A DNA stretch of 26,156 bases from Actinomycetota bacterium (GTDB lineage: Bacteria; Actinomycetota; Actinomycetes; Streptosporangiales; Streptosporangiaceae): the NCBI GenBank assembly GCA_003168295.1, contig PMST01000487.1, positions 1 through 26,156 of the forward strand, read 5' to 3'. Below are positions 1 through 6,901 of the stretch, piece after piece; positions within the stretch are counted from its first letter, which is position 1, and each line of letters begins with the position of its first letter. The position numbers and the translations under genes are program-made. The notes under the pieces are model-generated. The model had not been told where the DNA came from. It worked only from the letters and a program-made list of their open reading frames with translations, and ran no database searches.

Positions 1-2
1 AG

Positions 3-833
3 GACGCCGAGGCGCGGCAGGATGTCCAGCGGCCGGATGACCACCGGCAGTTGGGCGATCAGGTTAATACAGGTGACCCCCGACAGCCGAGCGGCCAGCT
101 TCAGCCAGCTGATCAGTATCAGCGGGACGACCAGGCACAGACGGGTGACCAGCCCCATCTGGACGACCAGGCGGCGACCGGTGACCAGCTACGGCCAGAT
201 GACCGGCTACCGACGGACGGCCAGCCGCTGGCCGTTGACCAGCTGGAACCGGATGATCAGCTGGTCCCCGATGACCAGCCGCAATCGGGCGACAGCGACC
301 GCGACAAGCCGCGGAGGCCCTTGTGGCGGCCGCTGGCCGCGGCGTGCGTCGTCGGGGGACTGCTCGCGGCATCTGGCGCGGTCGGCTATGCGCTGCTCAA
401 CCTCACCAGGCACCCGTCCAACGCGTCATCGGCTTCAGGGAACCCGGCCCAGGGGCTCCAGGCAACCGTGTCGGCACTCCCGGGTGCCTCCTCGTCCGTG
501 CTGGCTCCCGGATCTTCTGGCCCCCTGCGGGTCACCCATGTTTACACCTATCGACAAGGCGTCACCGTGCTCGTCGATATCTACTACGCCGGCCAAGACA
601 ACGCCAACGGTTTCGGATTCATGGGGGTGGATGGGTCGCGCATAGCGGAGGTGAACGACCCGTTCTCCAGCCCCGGCGATGGCATTGTGGAGACGGGAAG
701 CATCACCTACCCGTTTAACGAGGGCTGCGGGACGACCCAGTCGCGCTCGGACTCCATCGAAGTCTGGGTCACCGATGCCGCGGGCAAGCGGAGCCCGCCG
801 TCAAAGCCCGTTCACCTCACCTGCGCCCCCTGA
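3..833 (+). CDS. Membrane-anchored secreted protein with D/Q-rich repeat tail (5' end outside window)
   Basis: I do not recognise the family. The frame is open from base 3, and the D/Q pattern already runs before the first possible start (TTG at 51), so the gene very probably begins upstream. Counting from that TTG, residues 1-80 are a low-complexity acidic/polar tail in which DDQ, GDQ, ADQ or VDQ recurs about every 7-8 residues. A basic KPRRP stretch and one hydrophobic segment (about residues 93-117) follow. After a Ser/Ala/Gly/Pro linker comes a domain of about 100 residues (from LRVTHVYTY) with two cysteines, ending in CAP. The layout suggests an intracellular tail, one membrane pass and an exported beta-rich domain. 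It converges on the TetR gene with 23 bases between stops. Confidence 0.7.
   Translation, partial: DAEARQDVQRPDDHRQLGDQVNTGDPRQPSGQLQPADQYQRDDQAQTGDQPHLDDQAATGDQLRPDDRLPTDGQPLAVDQLEPDDQLVPDDQPQSGDSDRDKPRRPLWRPLAAACVVGGLLAASGAVGYALLNLTRHPSNASSASGNPAQGLQATVSALPGASSSVLAPGSSGPLRVTHVYTYRQGVTVLVDIYYAGQDNANGFGFMGVDGSRIAEVNDPFSSPGDGIVETGSITYPFNEGCGTTQSRSDSIEVWVTDAAGKRSPPSKPVHLTCAP
15..295 (+). repeat. D/Q-rich in-frame repeat
   Basis: Degenerate copies of a gat/ggc-gaccag core recur every 21-24 bases and encode xDQ triplets separated by 4-5 variable residues. The reading frame and the acidic/polar character are kept while the spacer residues vary. This looks like expansion of a short coding unit, not a non-coding satellite. 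Confidence 0.65.
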
Positions 834-856
834 CGCGCGATTCCGGCGTGCCGGTT

Positions 857-1528
857 CTAGTCCTGGGACCGGCTCGGAACCATGCCTGCCAGCAGCACCA
901 TTGCCGTTCGGCGGAGTCGGGGTACGAGGTCTACGCATGCTTGAGCCAGCTCCGGGTCGGAGGTGTAGAGCCTGGCCAGGTCCGGCGGAGGGTTCGCGAT
1001 CTGCCACAGGGATCCGGCCAGGTTCGCCATGGTCGAGATGAATTCGCGGCACTCGCCCTCGGTCAGGTCCGCCAGTACCCGGTGGACCACGTCGGCCGCG
1101 TCGCTGACGGCACCGAGGGAGGTCAGCTTGTACCGGCGCACGGCGCTGGTCGAGACATGACGTTCGTGGTTGAGCGCGGTATGCGGGATAAGGTCACAGA
1201 GCAGGGGGCGGTCGGCGAAGCTACGGGCGACGACGTCGGCGACCAGATCGGCCGAGCCTGGGGAACTGCCGTCGAGTCCGGCGTGCAGCGCTCGGGCCCA
1301 GCCAAGCCACGACTGGGCCGTCAGCTCCAGGAAGATCTGCTCGCGTGTTTCGAAGTAGCGCAGCAGCGCCGACTTGTGGATGCCGACCTTCTCCGCGATA
1401 TCGGTCAGGCTCACGTTGCGGACGCCGTCCCGGAGCGCCAGCTGCCGGGCGGCGTCGAGGATGGCGTCCTGGCGTTGCTGTTTCTGCTCAGGACGGCGCG
1501 CACGCTGGAAGGTCGCGTCGGTGGCCAC
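857..1528 (-). CDS. TetR/AcrR-family transcriptional regulator
   Basis: The 223-residue protein has a TetR-type DNA-binding N terminus: a basic leader, then ILDAARQLALRDGVRNVSL and a helix-turn-helix ending near IHKSALLRYFETREQIF (about residues 22-62). The rest is an alpha-helical ligand-binding and dimerisation domain with no recognisable ligand signature. Start is GTG. It is divergent from the short-chain dehydrogenase, and the 118-base gap holds a long perfect inverted repeat lying inside both predicted promoters. It therefore probably represses itself and the dehydrogenase and is released by a small molecule, perhaps the dehydrogenase substrate. Family assignment is firm; target and ligand are inferred. 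Confidence 0.93.
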   Translation of the reverse strand: MATDATFQRARRPEQKQQRQDAILDAARQLALRDGVRNVSLTDIAEKVGIHKSALLRYFETREQIFLELTAQSWLGWARALHAGLDGSSPGSADLVADVVARSFADRPLLCDLIPHTALNHERHVSTSAVRRYKLTSLGAVSDAADVVHRVLADLTEGECREFISTMANLAGSLWQIANPPPDLARLYTSDPELAQACVDLVPRLRRTAMVLLAGMVPSRSQD

Positions 1529-1539
1529 GGGCGCCAGTA

Positions 1540-1568
1540 TATGTAACGCAACGGTGTTGCCTTGTTAA
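1540..1568 (-). promoter_or_regulatory. Predicted promoter of the TetR gene
   Basis: Read on the minus strand, TTAACA (1563-1568) is followed by a 17-base spacer and TACATA (1540-1545), just before the GTG start at 1528. The spacer contains one 13-base operator-like palindrome. Assigned by pattern only. Confidence 0.5.
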
Positions 1569-1586
1569 GGCAACACCGTTGCGTTA
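1544..1586. promoter_or_regulatory. Perfect 20-base inverted repeat, likely double TetR operator
   Basis: The arms 1544-1563 and 1567-1586 are exact reverse complements separated by GTT. Each arm contains its own smaller palindrome, GCAAC-N3-GTTGC (1548-1560 and 1570-1582), with centres 22 bases apart, about two helical turns. This suits two TetR dimers on one face of the DNA. Each small palindrome occupies the -35/-10 spacer of one of the two divergent promoters. Confidence 0.8.
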
Positions 1587-1590
1587 TATT
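1562..1590 (+). promoter_or_regulatory. Predicted promoter of the short-chain dehydrogenase gene
   Basis: TTGTTA (1562-1567), a 17-base spacer and TATATT (1585-1590) form a good housekeeping-sigma promoter. The expected transcription start is about 50 bases before the ATG at 1647. The -35 element overlaps that of the divergent TetR promoter, so the two promoters share the centre of the inverted repeat. Confidence 0.6.
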
Positions 1591-1646
1591 TGTGCTGACC
1601 GTGGTGCATTACGTCCCGCCTCCCGCACGGAAGGATCAGCAGGTAC

Positions 1647-2522
1647 ATGTCGAAGGTTTTCCTCCTGACAGGAAGTTCCAGGGGCCTCGGACGCCAGATC
1701 GCCGAGGCCGTTCTCGCGGCCGGTCATCGCCTTGTCGCCACCGCCCGCCGGCCTGAGGCTCTCGCTGATCTGGCGGAGCGCTATGGCCGCCAGGTCCTCC
1801 CGGTTGCGCTTGACGTCACTGACCCGGACGCGGCCAAGGCCGCCGTGGCCGTCGGCGTCGAGGCCTTCGGGCGCCTCGACGTGGTCGTCAACAACGCCGG
1901 GTACGCCAACCTCGCCTCGGTGGAGGACATCAGCCTCACGGACTTCCGGGAGCAGATAGACGCCAACTTGTTCGGCGTCGTGAACGTCACCAAGGCAGCC
2001 CTCCCGGTCCTGCGCGCACAAGGCGACGGCCGCATCATCCAGGTCTCCTCCATCGGTGGTCGTCTCGCCACCGCCGGCCTTGCTGCCTATCAGGCCGCCA
2101 AATGGGCGGTCGGCGGCTTCTCCGAGGTCTTGGCCAGGGAGGTCGGTCCGCTCGGGATCAAGGTCACCGTGCTAGAGCCGGGTGGCATGCAGACCGACTG
2201 GGCCGGGTCATCGATGCGAGTACCGCCGGTCAGCGAGCCCTACCAGGCGACGGTCGGCGCTATGGCCGCATTGCACCACGATGGCGGCAGCCCGCCCGCC
2301 CTCGGCGATCCGGCCAAGGTCGCTCAGGTCGTGCTCGCCGTCGCGGACATGGACGAACCGCCGCTGCGGCTCATCCTCGGCAGCGAGGCTTACGCCTATG
2401 CCACGGCGGCTGCCGCGGCCCGGGCCCAGTCCGACGCCGCCTGGCGCGACCTCACCATCTCCACCGACCGGGACGATGCCACATCCGCGGACCGGGACCC
2501 GCTCGGGACGATCAGCCGCTGA
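1647..2522 (+). CDS. Short-chain dehydrogenase/reductase (SDR), classical type
   Basis: This 291-residue NAD(P)-dependent oxidoreductase has the classical SDR signature. The cofactor motif TGSSRGLG is at residues 8-15, an acidic LDV at 55-57, and NNAG at 82-85. The catalytic tetrad reads N107, S135, Y148, K152 (YQAAK). An Arg-Arg pair after the second strand (ATARR, 31-35) suggests NADPH preference. The C-terminal extension of about 40 residues beyond the core is Ala/Asp-rich. A purine-rich GGAAGGA lies about 12 bases before the ATG. The divergent TetR gene and shared operator suggest substrate-induced expression. The substrate cannot be inferred. Confidence 0.95.
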   Translation: MSKVFLLTGSSRGLGRQIAEAVLAAGHRLVATARRPEALADLAERYGRQVLPVALDVTDPDAAKAAVAVGVEAFGRLDVVVNNAGYANLASVEDISLTDFREQIDANLFGVVNVTKAALPVLRAQGDGRIIQVSSIGGRLATAGLAAYQAAKWAVGGFSEVLAREVGPLGIKVTVLEPGGMQTDWAGSSMRVPPVSEPYQATVGAMAALHHDGGSPPALGDPAKVAQVVLAVADMDEPPLRLILGSEAYAYATAAAAARAQSDAAWRDLTISTDRDDATSADRDPLGTISR

Positions 2523-2527
2523 CGGCG

Positions 2528-3478
2528 TCAGCGATGTGCCTGCCGGTAGTGCGCCGCGAGCATGTCACCCCCGAAGTCGCTGCGGGGGCGGCGCAACACG
2601 GTATGCGCGTGGTTACCATCGTCGGTGGTGTCGTATTCGATGAGCAGGTCGTCGCTCTGTACCCGGTAGTAGTGCCGAGCGCCCGGCGTGAGCGGCCCCT
2701 CCCAGGCGAAGTGCAGTTCTGCGCCGGCGGCGCGCGAAGCCTCACGTGCCGAGAGCTCGGCGGGCAGCCGGTCGAGGTAGAGGGCGACGACCTGAGCCAG
2801 GAGTGCCCGCGCACTCGACCCGAGCCGGGCGGCGGGTACGCCGAGCGGCTCGATGCCTTCCTGGGCGCGGGGATTGGTGCTGGTGCGGATGTCGTCGGGC
2901 GCCTGGCTGGCGACGACAGCGGCCGAACGGCCGGCCGCGCCCATCGCGTCAAGCAGAGCGCGCACCAGGTCCTCCTCGGGAGCCAGCGGCCGGGACACCG
3001 GGTGCCCGGCATAACTGACGCAGGCCGGGTTGGCACCGAGGAAGACCGGGGCCGGGGAGACTTCCTCTTCCGCCACGGTCATCGTCACGGACAGGTGATG
3101 TCCCTCAAAACGCCAGGACCACGGCTGATCGCCAGCCGGATCACCGAATACGTTCACCCAGTAGTCCCCGCTGTGACGGCCTCGCTGCCAGTCTTCCCGC
3201 CGGTCCAGCACCTCTTCGAGAGTGATGATGGCCATCGCCTGGGCGTACGCATGCTCGCTCAGGCCGGTGGCCAGCAGCCGGTGCGCAGCCTTCCGGCCGG
3301 CCACGCTGAGCTCGGCGATGCAGGCGCCCGGACGGTGCTCCGGCCGGTACTCCAGCCAGCGCCGGGCGGCGTGGTCGGTGAAGGGCCGGGCTGCTAGCCT
3401 CCGCTGCTCCTCGTCCAAGGCGCCCAGCAGCGCCATCGCGGCCGAACGCATCTGCCCTGGCACACTATCCGCGGTCAT
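2528..3478 (-). CDS. DUF3500 family protein
   Basis: The 316-residue protein matches the DUF3500 pattern as I recall it: a helical N terminus, GDYWVNVFGDP near residues 103-113, the strongly conserved WRFEGHHLSV segment, then PVFLGANPA. A second half with HYYRVQSDDLLIEYDTT and a C-terminal HAHTVLR..DFGGDML follows. No biochemical function is established that I know of. The conserved Gly-His-His could bind metal, but that is inference. It lacks a signal peptide. Its start overlaps the MarR stop in an ATGA, so it is the translationally coupled last gene of the SRPBCC-MarR operon. It converges on the dehydrogenase gene with 5 bases between stops. Confidence 0.85.
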   Translation of the reverse strand: MTADSVPGQMRSAAMALLGALDEEQRRLAARPFTDHAARRWLEYRPEHRPGACIAELSVAGRKAAHRLLATGLSEHAYAQAMAIITLEEVLDRREDWQRGRHSGDYWVNVFGDPAGDQPWSWRFEGHHLSVTMTVAEEEVSPAPVFLGANPACVSYAGHPVSRPLAPEEDLVRALLDAMGAAGRSAAVVASQAPDDIRTSTNPRAQEGIEPLGVPAARLGSSARALLAQVVALYLDRLPAELSAREASRAAGAELHFAWEGPLTPGARHYYRVQSDDLLIEYDTTDDGNHAHTVLRRPRSDFGGDMLAAHYRQAHR

Positions 3479-3927
3479 TCTTCCGGTATATCAGGATGCC
3501 CGGCCGCCTTCGCGAGTGGTCGCAGCATCGCCAGCAGGGCGTCCCGGTCGGGTGTGGCTTGGAAAAACGCGGCGTCGGTGGCCTCCACGACGGCAAGCGC
3601 CCGGATGGCCAGCCGGGTGCCGCGGTCGGTGACCCGCAGCTTCCTGGCCCGGGTGTCAGCGGTGTCCACCGTCCGCGTGATCAGGCCCTTAGCCTCCAGC
3701 TTGCGCAGGACCTCTGACGTCATTTTCACGTCGGTGCCCGCTTGCCGGGCCAGCCTGAGCTGGTTCGGGTCCTCGCCCCGTGAGTTCAGCCACCAGGCGG
3801 TGGCCAGCAGCACGAACTGCACGTGGGTCAGGTCAAGCGGTGCCAGCGCCGCGGCGATCTCGCGCTGCCAGCGCAAGGTCACGTGCCAGAGCAGGAATCC
3901 CGGGCTCTGCTCGGGATCAAGCGGCAT
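3475..3927 (-). CDS. MarR-family transcriptional regulator
   Basis: This 150-residue protein has the MarR winged-helix layout: an N-terminal dimerisation helix, LDLTHVQFVLLATAWWL, a recognition region around QAGTDVKMTSEVLRKLEAKGLI (about residues 63-84), and the wing TVDTADTRARKLRVTDRG. The C-terminal helices close the dimer. MarR proteins usually repress their own operon and let go on binding aromatic or amphipathic ligands. The gene sits between SRPBCC (3-base gap) and DUF3500 (4-base overlap). The palindrome GCAGAT-G-ATCTGC in the operon promoter is the natural operator candidate. Confidence 0.93.
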   Translation of the reverse strand: MPLDPEQSPGFLLWHVTLRWQREIAAALAPLDLTHVQFVLLATAWWLNSRGEDPNQLRLARQAGTDVKMTSEVLRKLEAKGLITRTVDTADTRARKLRVTDRGTRLAIRALAVVEATDAAFFQATPDRDALLAMLRPLAKAAGHPDIPEE

Positions 3928-3930
3928 GGC

Positions 3931-4347
3931 CTAGCCTTCGGCCAGCTTCGCCAGCGCCGCGAGCACCTCGGGAAAGTCCGCGGTGATCTGCGGACCGAGC
4001 TCGGGGCCGATGTGGCCGGCGGCCTCGCCGGTGATCTCCGTCCGGTAGACGATCCTGGTCAGTCCGGTGGCTGTAGGCTCAAGCCGGTGCTGCGTCCGCA
4101 CCACGAAATCGCCCGCGTCCATCTCGTCGGTGAACGATTCGCCGGGCTTGATTTCCACCAGGCGCATGCGGATCGGCTCGTCGCCGGGCGGCGTCATCGT
4201 GAAGGCGGTACCGACAGCAAACGGGCCTTCGACGTCGATGGTCTCGATCCCGGCGTTCCATTGCGGCCACGTCGCCATGTCGGACCAGTGCTGCCAGAGG
4301 GCCTCGGGGGCGGCGGTGGTCTCGACGCTGTGCTCGTACTCCCACAT
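3931..4347 (-). CDS. SRPBCC (START/polyketide-cyclase-like) domain protein
   Basis: The 138-residue protein has the helix-grip fold pattern of the SRPBCC superfamily. It opens with a strand (YEHSVETTAAPEALW), then a DMATWPQWNAGIETI helix-loop, GTAFTMTPPG, and a long C-terminal helix (ITADFPEVLAALAKLAEG). Such proteins bind hydrophobic ligands in a deep cavity; some are cyclases, dehydratases or stress proteins, and the ligand is unknown here. I chose the ATG at 4347: CTCC at 4355-4358 reads GGAG on the coding strand, 7 bases upstream, and the fold begins at once. An upstream in-frame start at 4410 would lie within the predicted promoter. It is the first gene of the three-gene leftward operon. 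Confidence 0.9.
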   Translation of the reverse strand: MWEYEHSVETTAAPEALWQHWSDMATWPQWNAGIETIDVEGPFAVGTAFTMTPPGDEPIRMRLVEIKPGESFTDEMDAGDFVVRTQHRLEPTATGLTRIVYRTEITGEAAGHIGPELGPQITADFPEVLAALAKLAEG

Positions 4348-4380
4348 AAATTTTCTCCGGAGGATCAGTTGAACGGCCGG

Positions 4381-4417
4381 CAGATTAACTATGCGCAGAT
4401 GATCTGCCAACAGATTA
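4381..4417. repeat. CAGAT boxes at exact 15-base spacing plus one inverted copy
   Basis: CAGAT starts at 4381, 4396 and 4411, exactly 15 bases apart, and the outer two extend to CAGATTA. An inverted copy (ATCTG, 4402-4406) pairs with the middle box to make the 13-base palindrome. The regular phasing in an AT-richer island between divergent genes suggests cooperative regulator binding. Confidence 0.6.
4382..4410 (-). promoter_or_regulatory. Predicted promoter of the SRPBCC-MarR-DUF3500 operon with MarR operator
   Basis: On the minus strand TTGGCA (4405-4410), a 17-base spacer and TAATCT (4382-4387) give a plausible promoter with a leader of about 28 bases. The spacer contains the palindrome GCAGAT-G-ATCTGC (4395-4407). 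A second consensus-like TATAAT (4414-4419) lies further upstream without a good -35. Confidence 0.5.
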
Positions 4418-4472
4418 TACCGGGATCGAGGCTGGTTCGCCCGGCGCCCGGGCGAAGGCCGATACTAAGGCG

Positions 4473-5084
4473 ATGACCACTCCGGGCTGGGACGCGTCTT
4501 ACACGGCGAGCAAGGCCGCGCCATGGGACATCGGCCGGCCGCAGCCCGCCTTTGTGCGGCTGGCGGGAAGAGGGCTGCTGAGCGGGCGGCTGCTCGACTC
4601 CGGCTGCGGCACCGGGGAGCAGACCCTGCTGGCTGCCTCGCACGGCGCGGACGCCATGGGCATAGATGTGTCAGTCCATGCCATCGAGCGGGCCCGGGCT
4701 AAGGCCGCCGAACGGCGCCTGAACGCCCGCTTCGAAGTCGCCGATGCCCTGCGGCTAGCAGACCTCGGCCTGACGTTCGACGTCGTCGTCGACAGCGGAG
4801 TGTTCCACGTCTTCGACGACGAGGACCGCGCCAGGTACGTCGCCAGCCTGGCGCCGGTACTGCGCGATGGCGGTTACTGCCACCTGATCTGCTTCAGCGA
4901 CCAGCAGCCCGGGACCCTCGGCCCGCGCCGGGTGCGCCAGGATGAACTGCGGGCCGCCTTCAGCGATGGATGGCGGATCGTCAGCATCGAGGCGGCCGCG
5001 TTCGAGCTCAACGAGTCCGGGCTCGGCATCTCCTCGGCACAGGCCTGGCTGACCGCCATTCAGCGGGTCACTCAGGCCGGATGA
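4473..5084 (+). CDS. Class I SAM-dependent methyltransferase
   Basis: This 203-residue protein has a Rossmann methyltransferase fold. Motif I is LLDSGCGTGE (residues 40-49), followed by an acidic MGIDVS after the second strand, FEVADALRL (motif II region) and TFDVVVDSGVFHVFDD (motif IV region). The W-D-x-x-R/G-P-Q-P opening (PWDIGRPQP) resembles small methyltransferases often annotated as thiopurine- or tellurite-resistance-like. The substrate is not inferable. An AAGG lies just before the ATG, a weak ribosome site. It is divergent from the SRPBCC operon and its stop overlaps the NTF2-like gene tail to tail by 17 bases. Confidence 0.92.
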   Translation: MTTPGWDASYTASKAAPWDIGRPQPAFVRLAGRGLLSGRLLDSGCGTGEQTLLAASHGADAMGIDVSVHAIERARAKAAERRLNARFEVADALRLADLGLTFDVVVDSGVFHVFDDEDRARYVASLAPVLRDGGYCHLICFSDQQPGTLGPRRVRQDELRAAFSDGWRIVSIEAAAFELNESGLGISSAQAWLTAIQRVTQAG

Positions 5085-5451
5085 CGGTGGCCTGCGACCA
5101 GACGGCCTGCCAGCGCTCGTCCCGCCACTCGTAGCAGTCGGTGTGCCAGCAGGTGATGAGGGACTCGGCTCCGTCGTCTTCGGCGACGCCGATCCGCGCC
5201 TGGTACCGCACCATGGCCACGTCGCCGCTGCCTCGGACGGCAATATCAGAGACCGGCTCGAAGACCCGGTAGCGAAGGCGTCCCGAAGCGATCCGGCCGA
5301 GGTACTCCTGCTTCGACAGGACGTAGCCACTCGGAGTGATCAGCTGATAGTCATCGGCATGCAGGGCACCAGCCGCCTCCATGTCCGCGTGGACCAGCGA
5401 TCGCAGTCGCTGCCGCTCGCTATCACGCAGGGCCGCGGCATCCAGCCTCAT
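5068..5451 (-). CDS. NTF2-fold protein, DUF4440/SnoaL-like
   Basis: The 127-residue protein has the small alpha-beta cone-barrel pattern of the DUF4440 group. An N-terminal helix ends in ADDYQLITPSGYVLSKQEYL, followed by alternating strands (RVFEPVSDIAVRG, VAMVRYQARIGV) and the closing WHTDCYEWRDERWQAVWSQA. Members bind or transform small hydrophobic molecules; many have no known activity. Translation should be strong, since GGGAGG sits a few bases before the ATG on the coding strand. The last 17 bases overlap the end of the methyltransferase gene in antisense, so there is no room for a terminator between them. Confidence 0.88.
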   Translation of the reverse strand: MRLDAAALRDSERQRLRSLVHADMEAAGALHADDYQLITPSGYVLSKQEYLGRIASGRLRYRVFEPVSDIAVRGSGDVAMVRYQARIGVAEDDGAESLITCWHTDCYEWRDERWQAVWSQATVIRPE

Positions 5452-5579
5452 CAGTTTCCTCCCGTCACCACCGGCGATCGCAGGTAGTGTGGCGTGGTCC
5501 GCGTGGTCAAACGCTGGCGTGCCGGTACTGTACTTCGGGGGAGGCCAGGATACGTGTCAAGCGATGCCGTCACAGCGGA

Positions 5580-6812
5580 ATGACGCGGCGTCTGCGGACC
5601 TTGGTTCTCTCGGCGTCTGCTCTCTTGCTTGGACTAGCAAGCTCCGGGTGCGGCGCTAGCTCCACCAGCGCTGTGGTCGCCGCCGGGAAGCCCTCGCCCA
5701 CCTCAGGCAGGCTTGCCTCGCCTCGGCCCAGCGCAGGCGAGTTGTCGCCGCGGTCAGCGTTGCCCTCCTGCCCGGCCCAGGTTTTCGCTGGCATGACCGA
5801 AGCCCAGCGGGTCGGCCAGTTGTTCCTGGTCGGCATCGCGGGAGACCCGGTCTCCGACGTCGCCCAGGCGGTCGCGGCGTACCACTTCGGCTCGTTGCTG
5901 TCCGCGGGCAACCTGGCAGCTGGCGTAGCCGCGCTCCAGCAGCTGACTCGCGGGTATCAGTCGCTGGCTTCGAAGCGGGCTACCGGCTGGGTCCGCTTCT
6001 TCGTCGCCGCGAACCAGGAAGGCGGAGAGGTCCAGTCGCTGCGGGGCCCGGGCTTTTCCGCGATTCCCTCGGCTCTGGCCCAGGGCAGCCTGTCCTCTTC
6101 CGTGCTGCAGCAGCAGGCCGTGAACTGGGGCCGTGAACTCCGGTCGGCAGGCTTCAATCTCGACCTGGCCCCGGTCATGGATGTCGTACCGGCCGGAACC
6201 GCCGATCAGAACCAGCCCATCGGCATGCTCGAGCGTGAGTTCGGGTACAGCCCGGCGACGGTGGCGGCCCACGGCGCGGCGTTCATCCGGGGGATGCAGC
6301 AGGCAGGAGTCGCGACCACCGCCAAGCACTTCCCGGGGCTGGGCCGGGTTCTCGGCAACACCGATTTCACCGCCGGAGTCGTGGACAGCGCGACCGGGCC
6401 GCATGACCCCTACCTCCGTTCCTTCCAGGGGGCCATCGACGCCGGCGTGCCTTTCGTCATGGTCGCCCTGGCCACCTATACGCGCATCGACGCGCGCCAC
6501 CTCGCGGTTTTCTCGCCGGAGGTGATGCGCGTGATCCTGCGCCAGCAGATGCACTTCAACGGGGTGATCGTCTCCGATGACCTGGGCGCTGCGGCGGCGG
6601 TGGCGGGCCTTTCGCCGGGCGCCCGCGGGATCGACTTCCTCGCCGCGGGCGGTGACTTGATCACCTCTCAGAGCCTCCCCGCCGCGGCGGCGATGGACAG
6701 GGCCATCCTTGAGCGCGTATCCGCTGACTCCGCGTTCCGTGCCCTGGTGAACTCGGCCGTCATGCGGGTACTCAGGGCCAAGCGGGCCTATCGCCTGCTG
6801 CCGTGCCGGTGA
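5580..6812 (+). CDS. Glycoside hydrolase family 3 lipoprotein, LpqI/NagZ-like
   Basis: I place the start at the ATG at 5580, because it opens a lipoprotein-type signal peptide: MTRRLR, a hydrophobic stretch, then LASSGC with the lipidated Cys at residue 24. The mature part after a Ser/Pro linker is a GH3 barrel: AQRVGQLFLVGI, AANQEGGEVQ, GFNLDLAPVMDV, KHFPGLG and VIVSDDLGAA. In VSDD the first Asp (D333) is the expected nucleophile. The His-bearing acid/base loop of classical NagZ (KHFPGHG) reads KHFPGLG..GNTD here, as I recall for mycobacterial LpqI-type proteins. The likely role is release of N-acetylglucosamine from muropeptides outside the membrane. The in-frame GTG at 5487 would bury the signal and is rejected. 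Confidence 0.9.
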   Translation: MTRRLRTLVLSASALLLGLASSGCGASSTSAVVAAGKPSPTSGRLASPRPSAGELSPRSALPSCPAQVFAGMTEAQRVGQLFLVGIAGDPVSDVAQAVAAYHFGSLLSAGNLAAGVAALQQLTRGYQSLASKRATGWVRFFVAANQEGGEVQSLRGPGFSAIPSALAQGSLSSSVLQQQAVNWGRELRSAGFNLDLAPVMDVVPAGTADQNQPIGMLEREFGYSPATVAAHGAAFIRGMQQAGVATTAKHFPGLGRVLGNTDFTAGVVDSATGPHDPYLRSFQGAIDAGVPFVMVALATYTRIDARHLAVFSPEVMRVILRQQMHFNGVIVSDDLGAAAAVAGLSPGARGIDFLAAGGDLITSQSLPAAAAMDRAILERVSADSAFRALVNSAVMRVLRAKRAYRLLPCR

Positions 6813-6846
6813 CGCTGAAGCTTCGGGCGCCATCATGATGGCCAAA

Positions 6847-6875
6847 GGCCCGGAGCTGATCGCTAGCTCCGGGCC
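6847..6875. terminator. Bidirectional terminator hairpin
   Basis: A perfect 11-base stem (6847-6857 with 6865-6875) and 7-base loop sit between the convergent GH3 and GT39 genes. There is no long T-run on either side, as is common in high-GC actinomycetes. Confidence 0.75.
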
Positions 6876-6901
6876 CCTCGCAAACCCCGCAACCGACCGG
6901 C

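Noticed and set aside
2102..3397. Long plus-strand open frame across the dehydrogenase end and DUF3500 region
   Set aside because: It is out of frame with the dehydrogenase and antisense to DUF3500, Arg/Gly-rich with no family motif; a GC-bias shadow.
4414..4419. TATAAT on the minus strand as the main -10 of the SRPBCC operon
   Set aside because: It is a consensus -10, but no acceptable -35 lies 16-18 bases upstream; the TTGGCA/TAATCT pair fits better. It could still be a second promoter.
5504..5531. TGGTCA/TACTGT pair as promoter for the GH3 lipoprotein gene
   Set aside because: The 16-base spacing is tolerable but the -35 match is poor; not better than chance in this region.
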